This document shows positions 43,198 through 50,679 of a stretch of DNA of 64,000 nt, piece by piece (the first letter of the stretch is position 1; the number at the start of each line of letters is the position of its first letter). Source of the stretch: Candidatus Desulfosporosinus nitrosoreducens (GTDB taxonomy: Bacteria > Bacillota > Desulfitobacteriia > Desulfitobacteriales > Desulfitobacteriaceae); contig NZ_JAVHUW010000072.1 of the NCBI RefSeq assembly GCF_030954495.1, forward strand, positions 1-64,000, in the 5' to 3' direction. A program made the translations under genes and the position numbers. A model generated the notes under the pieces. It was given only the letters and a program-made list of their open reading frames with translations. It searched no databases and was not told the origin of the DNA.

Positions 43198-45366
43198 CTA
43201 CTTCTTGCTCTTTTTAGGGGTTTTCTTTCGTTTTTCCCAAAGAAGTTCAGCTGTATGAACCACCTTAATATTAGGATTTCGCTTATCTAAACCACCTGCG
43301 ATCTGCATTAAGCATCCCGGACAATCAACCGCAACAACGTCAGCACCGGTTGCCTCAATGTTGGCGAGTTTTCGTTCCAGAATGGGTTCCGAAAGCTCTG
43401 GAAACTTAATGGAATATGAACCCGCAAAACCGCAGCAACGATCCGCTTCTTTCATTTCTATCAGCTGAATTCCAGCCGTGTCCTTTAATAGTTTTCTCTG
43501 TTCAGCGTAAACTCCCATTTTTCGTTTTAAATGACAGGAGTCATGGTACGTTATTTTAAGAGGAATGCCATCTCCCCCGGGGGTTAAGCCACCCAGATCC
43601 GAAATCAATTTTGAGAAATCGCTTGATTTCTTGCTCAATTCTGCAGCACGTGCCGCTAAGGCCGGGTCATCATGAACAAGCTCCGGGAAGCTCTCTTTCA
43701 AAGCATGGGTACACGTGGGACAAGCACTGACCACATAGTCCGCATTCTCCGCATCAAGTGCTTCAATGTTCATAATTGCCAATTTACGCGCATTCTTACG
43801 ATCACCCATATAGGTTGCCGGCGCGCCACAGCAAGATTGCCCTTCCGGAAATACAACTTCATAGCCCTTTTCATTAAGAGCGTTTATAACACCTTCACCG
43901 ATCTTAGGATATACAAAGTCAATTAAACAACCGCCAAAGAAAGCAACCTTTCCTTTTGGCTTTTTAATATCCTGTTTAATGGTTTTAAAGACGTCGCGGA
44001 AGGGTACATCCGCAACCGCCGGTAAGCTTTTCTTCTCAGTCATTCCAGATAAAAATAACGGCAAATGACGAATAACGGGTTGACCTTTAGTCAATGGTTT
44101 CTGGGCCTTGGAAGCAACGCGCAGTAAAGAATGGAACAAGCGCCGATTTGAGACAACATCCAGAGCGAATTTTTGAGTGAAGGGGAGCCCTTGTTTTTCC
44201 CCCATCCGGTTGCGTAATTCCAAAATCATTTCGGGGATATCCAAATTTCCCGGACAAACTTCGGCACACTTTCCACATTGGAGACAAAGGTTTTGCGGGT
44301 TTTTAGCATCGTTTTCCGAGTTAAAAAAATTAGTTAAAATAGTGCCAATTCCTCCGGTATAAATATGACCGTAAACATGTCCGCCTACAAGTTGAAATGC
44401 CGGACAGACATTAAGGCAGGAGGCACAACGTATACATTGAAACGTCTTTTTAAACTTAGGGTCGTCATACATCTTGCGGCGCCCATTATCCATAAGAATA
44501 ATATGGAACTCCTTGTCTTTAACCGTTCCATCCGCATAGTAGGCAGGAGTTGGGCCGGTAACCATAGACACATAACTGGTAATCTGCTGTGCTGTCGCAC
44601 TTCTGGGCAAAGCCTGCAGTATATGAGTCGCATCTTCGAACTTAGGGACAAGTTTTTCTATACCTACAAGGAAAACATGAACCGGAGGCAAAGTGGATGT
44701 AAGCCGCGCATTGCCCTCATTTGTCACCATCATTAGAGTACCCGTCTCGGCAATGGCCATATTGGCCCCGGAAATCCCCATATCTGCTTCAAGAAACTTT
44801 TTGCGCAGTTCGTTGCGCGCTGTTTTTACAAGCTCAGTAATAACGGGCTGACTTAGCCTATTTAAATGCCCCGAAAAAATATCGGCAACTTCTTCCTTAG
44901 TCATATGGATAGCGGGCATAACCATGTGCGATGGGTGTTGACCGGCGAGCTGAAGTATCCACTCTCCCAGATCAGTTTCCTGAACGTCTATTCCTTCAGC
45001 CATCAGCGCTTTATTAAGCAAAATTTCTTCAGAAGCCATGGATTTTGATTTAACAATATGTTTAACACCCTGCCGTTTGGCCAATTCCTTAATATAGTTC
45101 TTAGCATCTTCTCCCGTAGCGGCCCGATAGACTTTGGCCCCTCTGGCAGTGGCCGCTTTTTCAAATTGCTCAATCATCTCATCGAGATGACTGGCAGCAT
45201 AGGACTTGACCTTAACGATATTTTCTCGAATCGACGGGAAATCATATCCCTCATAGGCTTTCTCACGAGCTGAACTATAAGCGTCTCCAAAACGCCCTAA
45301 AGCCCCTCGGAGAACGTCATTACCGAGAGCCTCGGAAATTTTCTTTTTGAATTCTTTATCTGCCAT
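43198..45366 (-). CDS. Fused LutB-LutA-type lactate oxidation iron-sulfur protein
   Basis: 722 aa. The N-terminal LUD domain (about 60-290, AETGTLMMVTNEGNARLTS) is followed by two 4Fe-4S motifs, CIRCASCLNVCP and CLQCGKCAEVCP (about 310 and 365), as in LutB/LldF. The C-terminal ~260 residues carry two CCG domains (GGCLIDFVYP...CCGAPATY and HDSCHLKRKMG...CCGFAGSY), as in LutA/GlpC. B. subtilis encodes these parts as separate LutA and LutB. It is expected to oxidise L- (or D-) lactate with LutC, electrons going to the quinone pool. It starts next to the end of the LutC-like gene. Confidence 0.92.
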   Translation of the reverse strand: MADKEFKKKISEALGNDVLRGALGRFGDAYSSAREKAYEGYDFPSIRENIVKVKSYAASHLDEMIEQFEKAATARGAKVYRAATGEDAKNYIKELAKRQGVKHIVKSKSMASEEILLNKALMAEGIDVQETDLGEWILQLAGQHPSHMVMPAIHMTKEEVADIFSGHLNRLSQPVITELVKTARNELRKKFLEADMGISGANMAIAETGTLMMVTNEGNARLTSTLPPVHVFLVGIEKLVPKFEDATHILQALPRSATAQQITSYVSMVTGPTPAYYADGTVKDKEFHIILMDNGRRKMYDDPKFKKTFQCIRCASCLNVCPAFQLVGGHVYGHIYTGGIGTILTNFFNSENDAKNPQNLCLQCGKCAEVCPGNLDIPEMILELRNRMGEKQGLPFTQKFALDVVSNRRLFHSLLRVASKAQKPLTKGQPVIRHLPLFLSGMTEKKSLPAVADVPFRDVFKTIKQDIKKPKGKVAFFGGCLIDFVYPKIGEGVINALNEKGYEVVFPEGQSCCGAPATYMGDRKNARKLAIMNIEALDAENADYVVSACPTCTHALKESFPELVHDDPALAARAAELSKKSSDFSKLISDLGGLTPGGDGIPLKITYHDSCHLKRKMGVYAEQRKLLKDTAGIQLIEMKEADRCCGFAGSYSIKFPELSEPILERKLANIEATGADVVAVDCPGCLMQIAGGLDKRNPNIKVVHTAELLWEKRKKTPKKSKK

Positions 45367-45945
45367 TTAGGCCACTCCCTCTCCCTGTGTGTCAACGAAA
45401 ACAACGATAAGCTGTTTGGGGCCATGAACGCCGATCGTTAAAACTCGTTCAATATCAGACGTTCTGCTAGGTCCTGTGATAAAACCCACAAACCCAGGAA
45501 TTTTAGGCAGCTGATGAATTGTTGACATTGTTTCGGCTAAACTTGGCAGGAGTGCCGAAGTCCTAACTACTGCAACATGAATGGGGACAAGGGTAGAACA
45601 CAAACGCTGATCGACATTAGCGTCTTCATCCGCCTGTACCAAAGTGCCCAATTCAGCTATCGCATAGGAAACCTGGGTGATCCCGGCATGAGCATCCGGC
45701 GTAACTTCTCGAAAACGGTCACACAGGACATCTATCCCGCTAGACTTTAATTGTTGTGTAAAATTCCCTTTCCTGGAGATTTCCCCTTCCAAAAGGGCGA
45801 CATTCTGAACACCTTTTTCTTTTAAAACCTCTCCAATAAGTTTTCCCGCTTCGTCTTCCGTTTTAACGCGGTAACATTCTCCCGACACAGCTTCCAATTT
45901 CACCTTAAATCTTTCATATAGCTCAGCAAAACGAGCATTTGCCAT
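45367..45945 (-). CDS. LutC-like LUD domain protein
   Basis: 192-aa LUD protein of the LutC/YkgG type, the third component of the lactate utilisation complex. ITQVSYAIAELGTLVQADEDANVDQRLCSTLVPIHVAVV and FITGPSRTSDIERVLTIGVHGPKQLIVVFVD are the conserved core. GGAGGATGCC precedes the ATG. First gene of the lut operon; its stop abuts the start of the fused gene. Confidence 0.92.
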   Translation of the reverse strand: MANARFAELYERFKVKLEAVSGECYRVKTEDEAGKLIGEVLKEKGVQNVALLEGEISRKGNFTQQLKSSGIDVLCDRFREVTPDAHAGITQVSYAIAELGTLVQADEDANVDQRLCSTLVPIHVAVVRTSALLPSLAETMSTIHQLPKIPGFVGFITGPSRTSDIERVLTIGVHGPKQLIVVFVDTQGEGVA

Positions 45946-46016
45946 AGAGGCATCCTCCTCAAAAATAGTATCAATTCTCTCTCTTAACTCTCTTTGGGCA
46001 AAAGAAGGAATCTTTG

Positions 46017-46035
46017 TGGTCAGACCATCATACCA
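46017..46035 (-). promoter_or_regulatory. lut promoter -10 with GntR/FadR-type operator
   Basis: TATGAT (46032-46027) preceded by TGG forms an extended -10. The palindrome TGGTCAGACCA (46017-46027) touches it downstream and fits the TGGTnnnACCA operator of FadR-subfamily regulators such as LutR/LldR. No lutR gene is adjacent. Confidence 0.6.
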
Positions 46036-46050
46036 TTATTGTAGATTATC

Positions 46051-46082
46051 TTTTGGCAAAATACAATATGTTTTGGTCAAAA
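46051..46082. repeat. Two TTTTGGnCAAAA boxes upstream of lut
   Basis: TTTTGGCAAAA (46051-46061) and TTTTGGTCAAAA (46071-46082) are 20 bp apart start to start, two helical turns, just upstream of the promoter. They are a likely regulator site, identity unknown. Confidence 0.5.
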
Positions 46083-46395
46083 ATTGCAAATATTATGATT
46101 AAGGTTACTTTTAACTATTTCCCTTAATCTGCCCTACAAAACCTTACAAAGATACAGCAATTTCCCGCTGAAAATCCAAATCCATTTGAGTATACATAAT
46201 TTTAATGTCCCAAACTTAAATCTTCTCTAAATTACAGATTGATTTTCGACAAAGTTTACGTTATGTTTAAAGCAGTAAGCCCTGTAGACTTCACTCTCTG
46301 GACTTGCGCAGGTGAGGATTTCCGGACGCGGAAATCCTCTGAACCATTTTAGGGGAAATACAAAATAATTTTTAATAATATCTCACATAAAGTGC

Positions 46396-46423
46396 TTGCA
46401 ATTTTTGCCCTTTGGATTATAAT
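46396..46423 (+). promoter_or_regulatory. tRNA-Ala promoter
   Basis: TTGCAA (46396-46401), 16-bp spacer, TATAAT (46418-46423), 12 nt before the mature 5' end. Confidence 0.75.
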
Positions 46424-46434
46424 AAATAATTATT

Positions 46435-46510
46435 GGGGGTATAGCTCAGCTGGGAGAGCGCTAGATTCGCATTTTAGAGGCCAGCGGTTCGATCCCGCTT
46501 ACCTCCACCA
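46435..46510 (+). tRNA. tRNA-Ala (anticodon CGC)
   Basis: 76 nt including encoded CCA. Acceptor GGGGGTA pairs with TACCTCC and keeps the G3-U70 pair that identifies alanine tRNAs. The D arm has AGCTGGGA, the anticodon stem-loop is CTAGA-TTCGCAT-TTTAG (anticodon CGC, reading GCG), and the T arm AGCGG-TTCGATC-CCGCT is perfect. It is a single-gene unit with its own promoter and terminator. Confidence 0.95.
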
Positions 46511-46522
46511 TAATGGAAGTAC

Positions 46523-46556
46523 AAGAATCCTTGTTAGACAAGGATTCTTTTCTTTT
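46523..46556 (+). terminator. tRNA-Ala terminator
   Basis: AAGAATCCTTG pairs with CAAGGATTCTT, followed by TTCTTTTC. Confidence 0.85.
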
Positions 46557-46673
46557 CTTAAAAGGGTTGCTGCGCCTATAATTCTTCCTCCCATTAAACC
46601 AATGGAATTAATTGTATTGGTTATATTTTAATTCTAGCGATTATACTATAAAAAATCGTGAGGAGGAATTAAC

Positions 46674-47213
46674 ATGCTTGAAACCATAAAATTTTTTATT
46701 AGCTTAGCGAAAAAAATGCCTCGAATCAAAGATTCCGTAGTCTTAGGATTATTCTGCGGTTTATTAGGCACTCTTCCCATGGACATCATTGATTTTCTCT
46801 TTTGGAAATCGGGTAAACATGAAATGCTCTATGGGCATTTGGCAGGCTCAATGATTTTCCAGCCAATAAGAATGCGCCGAAGAGAAAATTTTCTTATCGG
46901 TCATGTTATGCACCTCCTCACAGGATCTGCTTTTGGCTTTCTAATTACAGAATTTTTAAAGAAAACCGGAAAAGACCACCATCTTATTAAAGGTTCATTT
47001 ATCGGCATGTTAGGTTGGATGACACTTTATGAGTTTGGCCAGCGTGTTAAATGGTTTACTCTTAAAGCCCATAGATCAGCTACATTTTATACGGCTTTTT
47101 TAATGAATATCATTTACGGAATGACGACAGCTCAGGCTATTGTCTCTTTAGCCCACCCCTCGGTTTTCGCCAATAACGTCAAAGCGGAGAGTACCCAACC
47201 AGAAGTATCATAG
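46674..47213 (+). CDS. Hypothetical membrane protein
   Basis: 179 aa, not recognised. About four membrane helices: VVLGLFCGLLGTLPMDIIDFL (22-42), GHVMHLLTGSAFGFLITEFL (75-94), FIGMLGWMTLYEFG (107-120) and ATFYTAFLMNIIYGMTTAQAI (134-154). The first half has basic loops (RMRRREN). GAGGAGGAATTAAC precedes the ATG. It is alone between the tRNA and a terminator. Confidence 0.7.
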   Translation: MLETIKFFISLAKKMPRIKDSVVLGLFCGLLGTLPMDIIDFLFWKSGKHEMLYGHLAGSMIFQPIRMRRRENFLIGHVMHLLTGSAFGFLITEFLKKTGKDHHLIKGSFIGMLGWMTLYEFGQRVKWFTLKAHRSATFYTAFLMNIIYGMTTAQAIVSLAHPSVFANNVKAESTQPEVS

Positions 47214-47273
47214 CCTTCAAAATTAAACCCCTAATTGAGAACAAGACCTTAGCCTTAAGGACGAATTACAAAT

Positions 47274-47315
47274 AAAAAGCCATATTCCCCATCATTTCGC
47301 CTTTTGGGCTTTTTT
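47274..47315 (+). terminator. Terminator after the membrane-protein gene
   Basis: AAAAAGCC pairs with GGCTTTTT across a wide loop, ending in a T run. Confidence 0.6.
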
Positions 47316-47416
47316 AATGAGTGAAAATACGGCTTTTCGTTCTTTTATGGACCATGCTATGAGGACACAATATCTATTTAATCTTTTCAGAGGTTTGCTT
47401 AATAGCCTTCGTCAAG

Positions 47417-47599
47417 TTAATATAATAATTCTAAGTCGACCATACGCTTTATGCATTCATAAAATTTCTTATTTTTCTCGTCTATATCCAACTCGATACG
47501 TTTATTATTCTTTGCTATTACCTCTGCTATACTTTCTGCATCCACTACTTTTCCAGACAATAACTTTTCAATTTCTTCCATAGATAAACCAAAGCTCAT
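47417..47599 (-). CDS. Small hypothetical protein, cassette gene 3
   Basis: 60 aa: MSFGLSMEEIEKLLSGKVVD leads a mostly helical, Lys/Glu-rich protein ending DLELLY. AAGGGGGG lies just upstream of ATG 47599; the longer frame to 47662 has no ribosome site. It is the third of three small genes on this strand. Not recognised. Confidence 0.6.
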   Translation of the reverse strand: MSFGLSMEEIEKLLSGKVVDAESIAEVIAKNNKRIELDIDEKNKKFYECIKRMVDLELLY

Positions 47600-47621
47600 A
47601 TTATCCCCCCTTTGAATTGTT

Positions 47622-47801
47622 CTATTCTTCAATGATGATAATATTCCCTTTGGGACAAACATTAGTGTTTTTGATTATTACCTTATTTCCTTGATTCATT
47701 ACGACCTTGGTAACACCAAGATAACTATATGGATATTTTCGAACGAAACCATTAGTGCGGAAAACCTGACTCCGGGATAATCGCCGGTTTTTTAGGCGCA
47801 T
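47622..47801 (-). CDS. Small basic hypothetical protein, cassette gene 2
   Basis: 59 aa (starts MRLKNRRLSRSQVFRTN, ends NVCPKGNIIIIEE), very basic at the N-terminus, with beta-strand-like alternation in the rest. Its ATG overlaps the TAA of the upstream gene (TAATG at 47803-47799), the classic coupling arrangement, and it has no ribosome site of its own. Not recognised. Confidence 0.6.
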   Translation of the reverse strand: MRLKNRRLSRSQVFRTNGFVRKYPYSYLGVTKVVMNQGNKVIIKNTNVCPKGNIIIIEE

Positions 47802-48064
47802 TATAATAAAAATACAAACATATTATTATCATCGCCATTGCTTATAAGAAATTCCTGCCCTTGTAAAAAATCCCTGAGTTTTGCATTAAGAATATCAAAC
47901 CAATTCGATTTGCTGACATCTTCAAACGTAATTTCAATGACGGGAAAGCGTTTATCTACATCGTCTATCCTAGTAATTCCGTTTCTTAACTCCACAGTCT
48001 GCATATTGAGATCATTAATGAGCAACATTGTCACAAAATCTCGGATCAATGATGGGGTCCTCAT
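47801..48064 (-). CDS. Small hypothetical protein, cassette gene 1
   Basis: 87 aa from ATG 48064 (90 aa if the GTG at 48073 is used). An N-terminal helix (TPSLIRDFVTMLLINDLNM) precedes strands such as RFPVIEITFEDV and a C-terminal MFVFLL. AGGTG lies 11 nt before the ATG. Translationally linked to the next gene by TAATG. Not recognised. Confidence 0.6.
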   Translation of the reverse strand: MRTPSLIRDFVTMLLINDLNMQTVELRNGITRIDDVDKRFPVIEITFEDVSKSNWFDILNAKLRDFLQGQEFLISNGDDNNMFVFLL

Positions 48065-48203
48065 TTTATCCACTTCACCTTTCTAATCAATCTTAAACAT
48101 GCCGGCCAAAACCTGCATGCAGATATCTTTTGGACTTAACCTAAAGTGATATACGAAAATCATTTGCTATAACTTTGCTATAATTATGTTAGCAATGAAA
48201 TCC

Positions 48204-48395
48204 TCATCTTTCAAGCCGGAACTTTTCCGATTGTTTCATGAGCATTTCTTGGTACTGATCTAAAACCAGATCCAGCTCCTGGCTGGCAGCTATAACTTCC
48301 GGGTCCGTATAAGATCTCCCCTCTTTTATCTTAATCATGTTTAAGCGTAATTCTTCTATCCGCTTGATTAGCTTCATCATCTCTGATTCAGACAA
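48204..48395 (-). CDS. Spo0E-like aspartyl-phosphate phosphatase
   Basis: 63 aa. Two helices with the signature SQELDLVLDQYQ in the second. Spo0E-family proteins dephosphorylate Spo0A and so restrain sporulation. Start TTG 48395 is set by GGAGG 6 nt upstream; in-frame codons further up lie in a hairpin and lack similarity. The large hairpin at 48416-48454 ends about 10 nt before this ribosome site. Confidence 0.85.
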   Translation of the reverse strand: MSESEMMKLIKRIEELRLNMIKIKEGRSYTDPEVIAASQELDLVLDQYQEMLMKQSEKFRLER

Positions 48396-48415
48396 ACTAC
48401 TCCTCCGTTCACAGG

Positions 48416-48454
48416 GAAACAATGGCTTACCGCCATGCGGCAAGCCATTGTTTC
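48416..48454. terminator. Strong hairpin just upstream of the spo0E-like gene
   Basis: Perfect 13-bp arms (GAAACAATGGCTT / AAGCCATTGTTTC) with a smaller CCGC/GCGG stem inside. The T-tract (TTTCTTTTAG) is on the plus side, yet no plus-strand gene ends here. It could end an antisense transcript or shape the spo0E-like leader. Confidence 0.55.
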
Positions 48455-48501
48455 TTTTAGCTCTGATATCCGTATAATTAATAAGTTATCAACCAAAATA
48501 A

Positions 48502-48530
48502 TTGACATGCTCTCGAAAATATTCTAATGT
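48502..48530 (+). promoter_or_regulatory. Promoter of the XRE gene
   Basis: TTGACA (48502-48507), 17-bp spacer, TAATGT (48525-48530). This leaves a long leader of about 180 nt. Confidence 0.6.
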
Positions 48531-48719
48531 AGGTACAGAAAACAAGACAAGCAAAGTCGTTGGGGAACGATTTCTTAAGCTAGTCTATACTATTCCTGTT
48601 CTTTTGGTCGCATTTGTGAATACCAGAGCTGTTAGAGTAATAATAACCGAAAATTTTCTAACAGTCAATATTTAAATTTGAAATTTTTCGGATGCTATTA
48701 CCCGTTTAAGGAGAAATAA

Positions 48720-49241
48720 ATGATGTCTATCTTAGAAAATATTCAGGAGCTCTGTAAGAAACACAAGCTTTCTATTCCAAAGCTCGAAAAAGAAATCGGC
48801 TTAGGAAACAGTTCCATTTATAAATGGAGTACATGTTCACCAACCGTTGATAAACTACAAAAGGTTGCATTATTTTTCAACGTATCGATAGACGATCTAA
48901 TGAGGCAAACCAATACCCAGCAAAACCTTTACCTAAAAGAAGACAATCATACCAAAAGATATGTTATAAAAAGCCGAACCAGCAAAAGTGGGAACAACCA
49001 GACAGGAAAAAAGACCGACATAAACACTAACCCCAAGAATTTTGATCCCAATAGCGAACAAGACATAGCCAAGGTTTTAGAAAGAATGCTCATTAATCTT
49101 GAAAGTAGTAAGACAGTTACTTTTCTGGGTGTTCCTTTAGACAATGATACCAGAGAACTTGTGCGCATTTCCCTTGAGCACTCAATGAGGCTTGCTGTGC
49201 AGTTGACCAAAAGAAAGTTCATTGAACAAAACCAGGAATAA
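48720..49241 (+). CDS. XRE family transcriptional regulator
   Basis: 173 aa. The N-terminal helix-turn-helix (4-62) reads LENIQELCKKHKLSIPKLEKEIGLGNSSIYKWS...LQKVALFFNVSIDDLM. A Lys/Asn-rich linker and a C-terminal helical part without a known fold follow. The AT-rich inverted repeats upstream could be its own operator. AAGGAGAAATAA precedes two adjacent ATG codons. Target unknown. Confidence 0.88.
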   Translation: MMSILENIQELCKKHKLSIPKLEKEIGLGNSSIYKWSTCSPTVDKLQKVALFFNVSIDDLMRQTNTQQNLYLKEDNHTKRYVIKSRTSKSGNNQTGKKTDINTNPKNFDPNSEQDIAKVLERMLINLESSKTVTFLGVPLDNDTRELVRISLEHSMRLAVQLTKRKFIEQNQE

Positions 49242-49253
49242 GAAATTTATAGC

Positions 49254-49301
49254 AGCAGGGTTTGGAGGTAAATTCCTCCCAACCCTGCTATCTTCTTTTT
49301 T
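49254..49301 (+). terminator. Terminator of the XRE gene
   Basis: AGCAGGGTTTGGAGG pairs with CCTCCCAACCCTGCT (one bulge), followed by ATCTTCTTTTTT. Confidence 0.85.
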
Positions 49302-49360
49302 ACAGAGGGCATGGTCTATTTGCCTGAAAGCTGTCGTACTATATAAGAAGGGGGTGGGAA

Positions 49361-50140
49361 ATGCAGAGTGTACAAGTTGACTTAGAAATACTTTACGTTC
49401 AAAAACTCTACTTTTTTATGTTCCTCTTGACCTTAACGCTTTGGGCCTCTGTTTTCACCTTCTGGAAGTTTGGATTACAAGTTGGGCTGCTCGCACTGGC
49501 AAGCGGCTTAATCATATCGTATATCGCCATGACTAAGAAGAAAACCTTCGCTCCCCCTGAAAAAAAAATCACAGCCCGCCGCATGGCCCATACTATTTCA
49601 CAAGGCATCAGCCCATTGTCTCTTTCCCGTTTCGCCAGTCAGCTCTACTACTATTTTCACGAACCAAGTCAGGCAATCTCACTTCTGGAAAAATTTCTTC
49701 CTTGTCACGACCCGCTGCTTTGCATTACTCTTTGTGACATTCTCCTCAAAGAAGGAAACACCAAGCGAGCGTTATACACGATTCGCGAAAATCCTCATTC
49801 CCTGATAAACCCGCTTATGCTTGCCACACAAGGAATTGTCCTCCAGAAAATAGGCCAAATCCCTGAAGCAATTAAAATGTTGGAACGCAGTTTAAACTCA
49901 GCAAAACAAAATAAATTTCCAGATAACGGTGAAAATTGGCTTACAAGAAAACTCCTAATTTGGGGATATACTGCCAGTATACACCATGCTTTGGCTGATT
50001 GTTACATGATCATGAAAAAACCTACGGAAGCAAAACGGCATTATTGGGCAGGAAACTTATTGTTATTTGATGTGTCCCTCTGGCGTTATTCCCAATCTAA
50101 AGTTATTCATTCCGCAGAAAACTACAACAATTCTCTTTAA
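49361..50140 (+). CDS. Membrane-anchored TPR-like protein
   Basis: 259 aa. Two membrane helices (about 14-35 and 40-58), a basic stretch, then a helical repeat region (85-245). That region has TPR-like units such as YYFHEPSQAISLLEKFLP, ALYTIRENPHSLINPLML and EAIKMLERSLNSAKQN. Probably a cytoplasmic scaffold tethered to the membrane. AAGGGGGTGGG precedes the ATG. Family not recognised. Confidence 0.7.
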   Translation: MQSVQVDLEILYVQKLYFFMFLLTLTLWASVFTFWKFGLQVGLLALASGLIISYIAMTKKKTFAPPEKKITARRMAHTISQGISPLSLSRFASQLYYYFHEPSQAISLLEKFLPCHDPLLCITLCDILLKEGNTKRALYTIRENPHSLINPLMLATQGIVLQKIGQIPEAIKMLERSLNSAKQNKFPDNGENWLTRKLLIWGYTASIHHALADCYMIMKKPTEAKRHYWAGNLLLFDVSLWRYSQSKVIHSAENYNNSL

Positions 50141-50283
50141 TTCTTCATTCTTTCTATTTAAAATCAGTATTAAGCTCCCTATTGCAACACAATTTTCAAT
50201 TATATTTTTTTATAATAAAAAGAGACTAGCGATTATGGCAAATTGAGACAATACTAATCAAGTTTTCGAATGGAGGGTGAAAA

Positions 50284-50448
50284 ATGCTGTCAACTCATGA
50301 GGATGATATTCTAGGATTTATACGCGAATTCGAGGTTTCCTCACGTGAATATCTTCAATCCAAAGGATTAAGTGAATCTGAGATGACCAACGCCTATCTG
50401 GACTTTCAATGGAATTTTTTGCGAACGATCCTTCAGCAACACTCATAG
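50284..50448 (+). CDS. 54-aa hypothetical protein
   Basis: Short acidic helical ORF: MLSTHEDDILGFIREFEV, then SREYLQSKGLSESEMTNAYL and FQWNFLRTILQQHS. GGAGGGTG lies 4 nt before the ATG, a very strong ribosome site. It is followed by two hairpins, the second a strong terminator at 50537-50585. Not recognised. Confidence 0.72.
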   Translation: MLSTHEDDILGFIREFEVSSREYLQSKGLSESEMTNAYLDFQWNFLRTILQQHS

Positions 50449-50536
50449 CCGAAGGAACAACCTTTAATAATAGTTCCTTTAGAACCATTCATCCAAATTC
50501 TACTTAGAGTAGAAAAGCCTTAATCACCTATAATCT

Positions 50537-50585
50537 AAAAACTGAAACCCCAGCGCCCGCTCTGAGCGATGGGGTTTCAGTTTTT
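50537..50585 (+). terminator. Terminator of the 54-aa gene
   Basis: AAAACTGAAACCCC pairs with GGGGTTTCAGTTTT over a GC-rich inner stem and ends in T residues. Its sequence also allows use in the opposite direction for the GNAT gene. Confidence 0.8.
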
Positions 50586-50679
50586 AGTTCAGAAAGCATA
50601 ACTTTGTTAATACCTGCTCACTGCATAAAAGCGGCTTACAGCTTCTGCTCCCGCAAGCTCGGCATAGGCCAAGTTTTCT

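Larger units (their letters stand above)
45946..46434. other. Intergenic region between lut operon and tRNA-Ala
   Basis: 489 bp. The lut side holds the promoter, operator and paired boxes described separately. The middle (46090-46300) is AT-rich with no ORF. A perfect 10-bp hairpin (GAGGATTTCC / GGAAATCCTC, 46314-46339) is not linked to any gene seen. The tRNA promoter closes the region. Confidence 0.7.
48396..48719. other. Divergent region between spo0E-like and XRE genes
   Basis: 324 bp holding the hairpin above, the XRE promoter at 48502-48530, and two interleaved inverted repeats near the XRE start: CTGTTAGA/TCTAACAG (48629-48636, 48657-48664) and CCGAAAATTTT/AAATTTTTCGG (48647-48657, 48681-48691). 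No ORF is credible. Confidence 0.65.

Noticed and set aside
44365..44736. 123-aa plus-strand ORF inside lutBA
   Set aside because: Opposite strand of a conserved iron-sulfur protein, with no independent evidence.
45946..46434. Riboswitch (fluoride, c-di-GMP or guanidine type) before the tRNA
   Set aside because: No conserved core of these families was found, and the only downstream gene is a tRNA with its own promoter.
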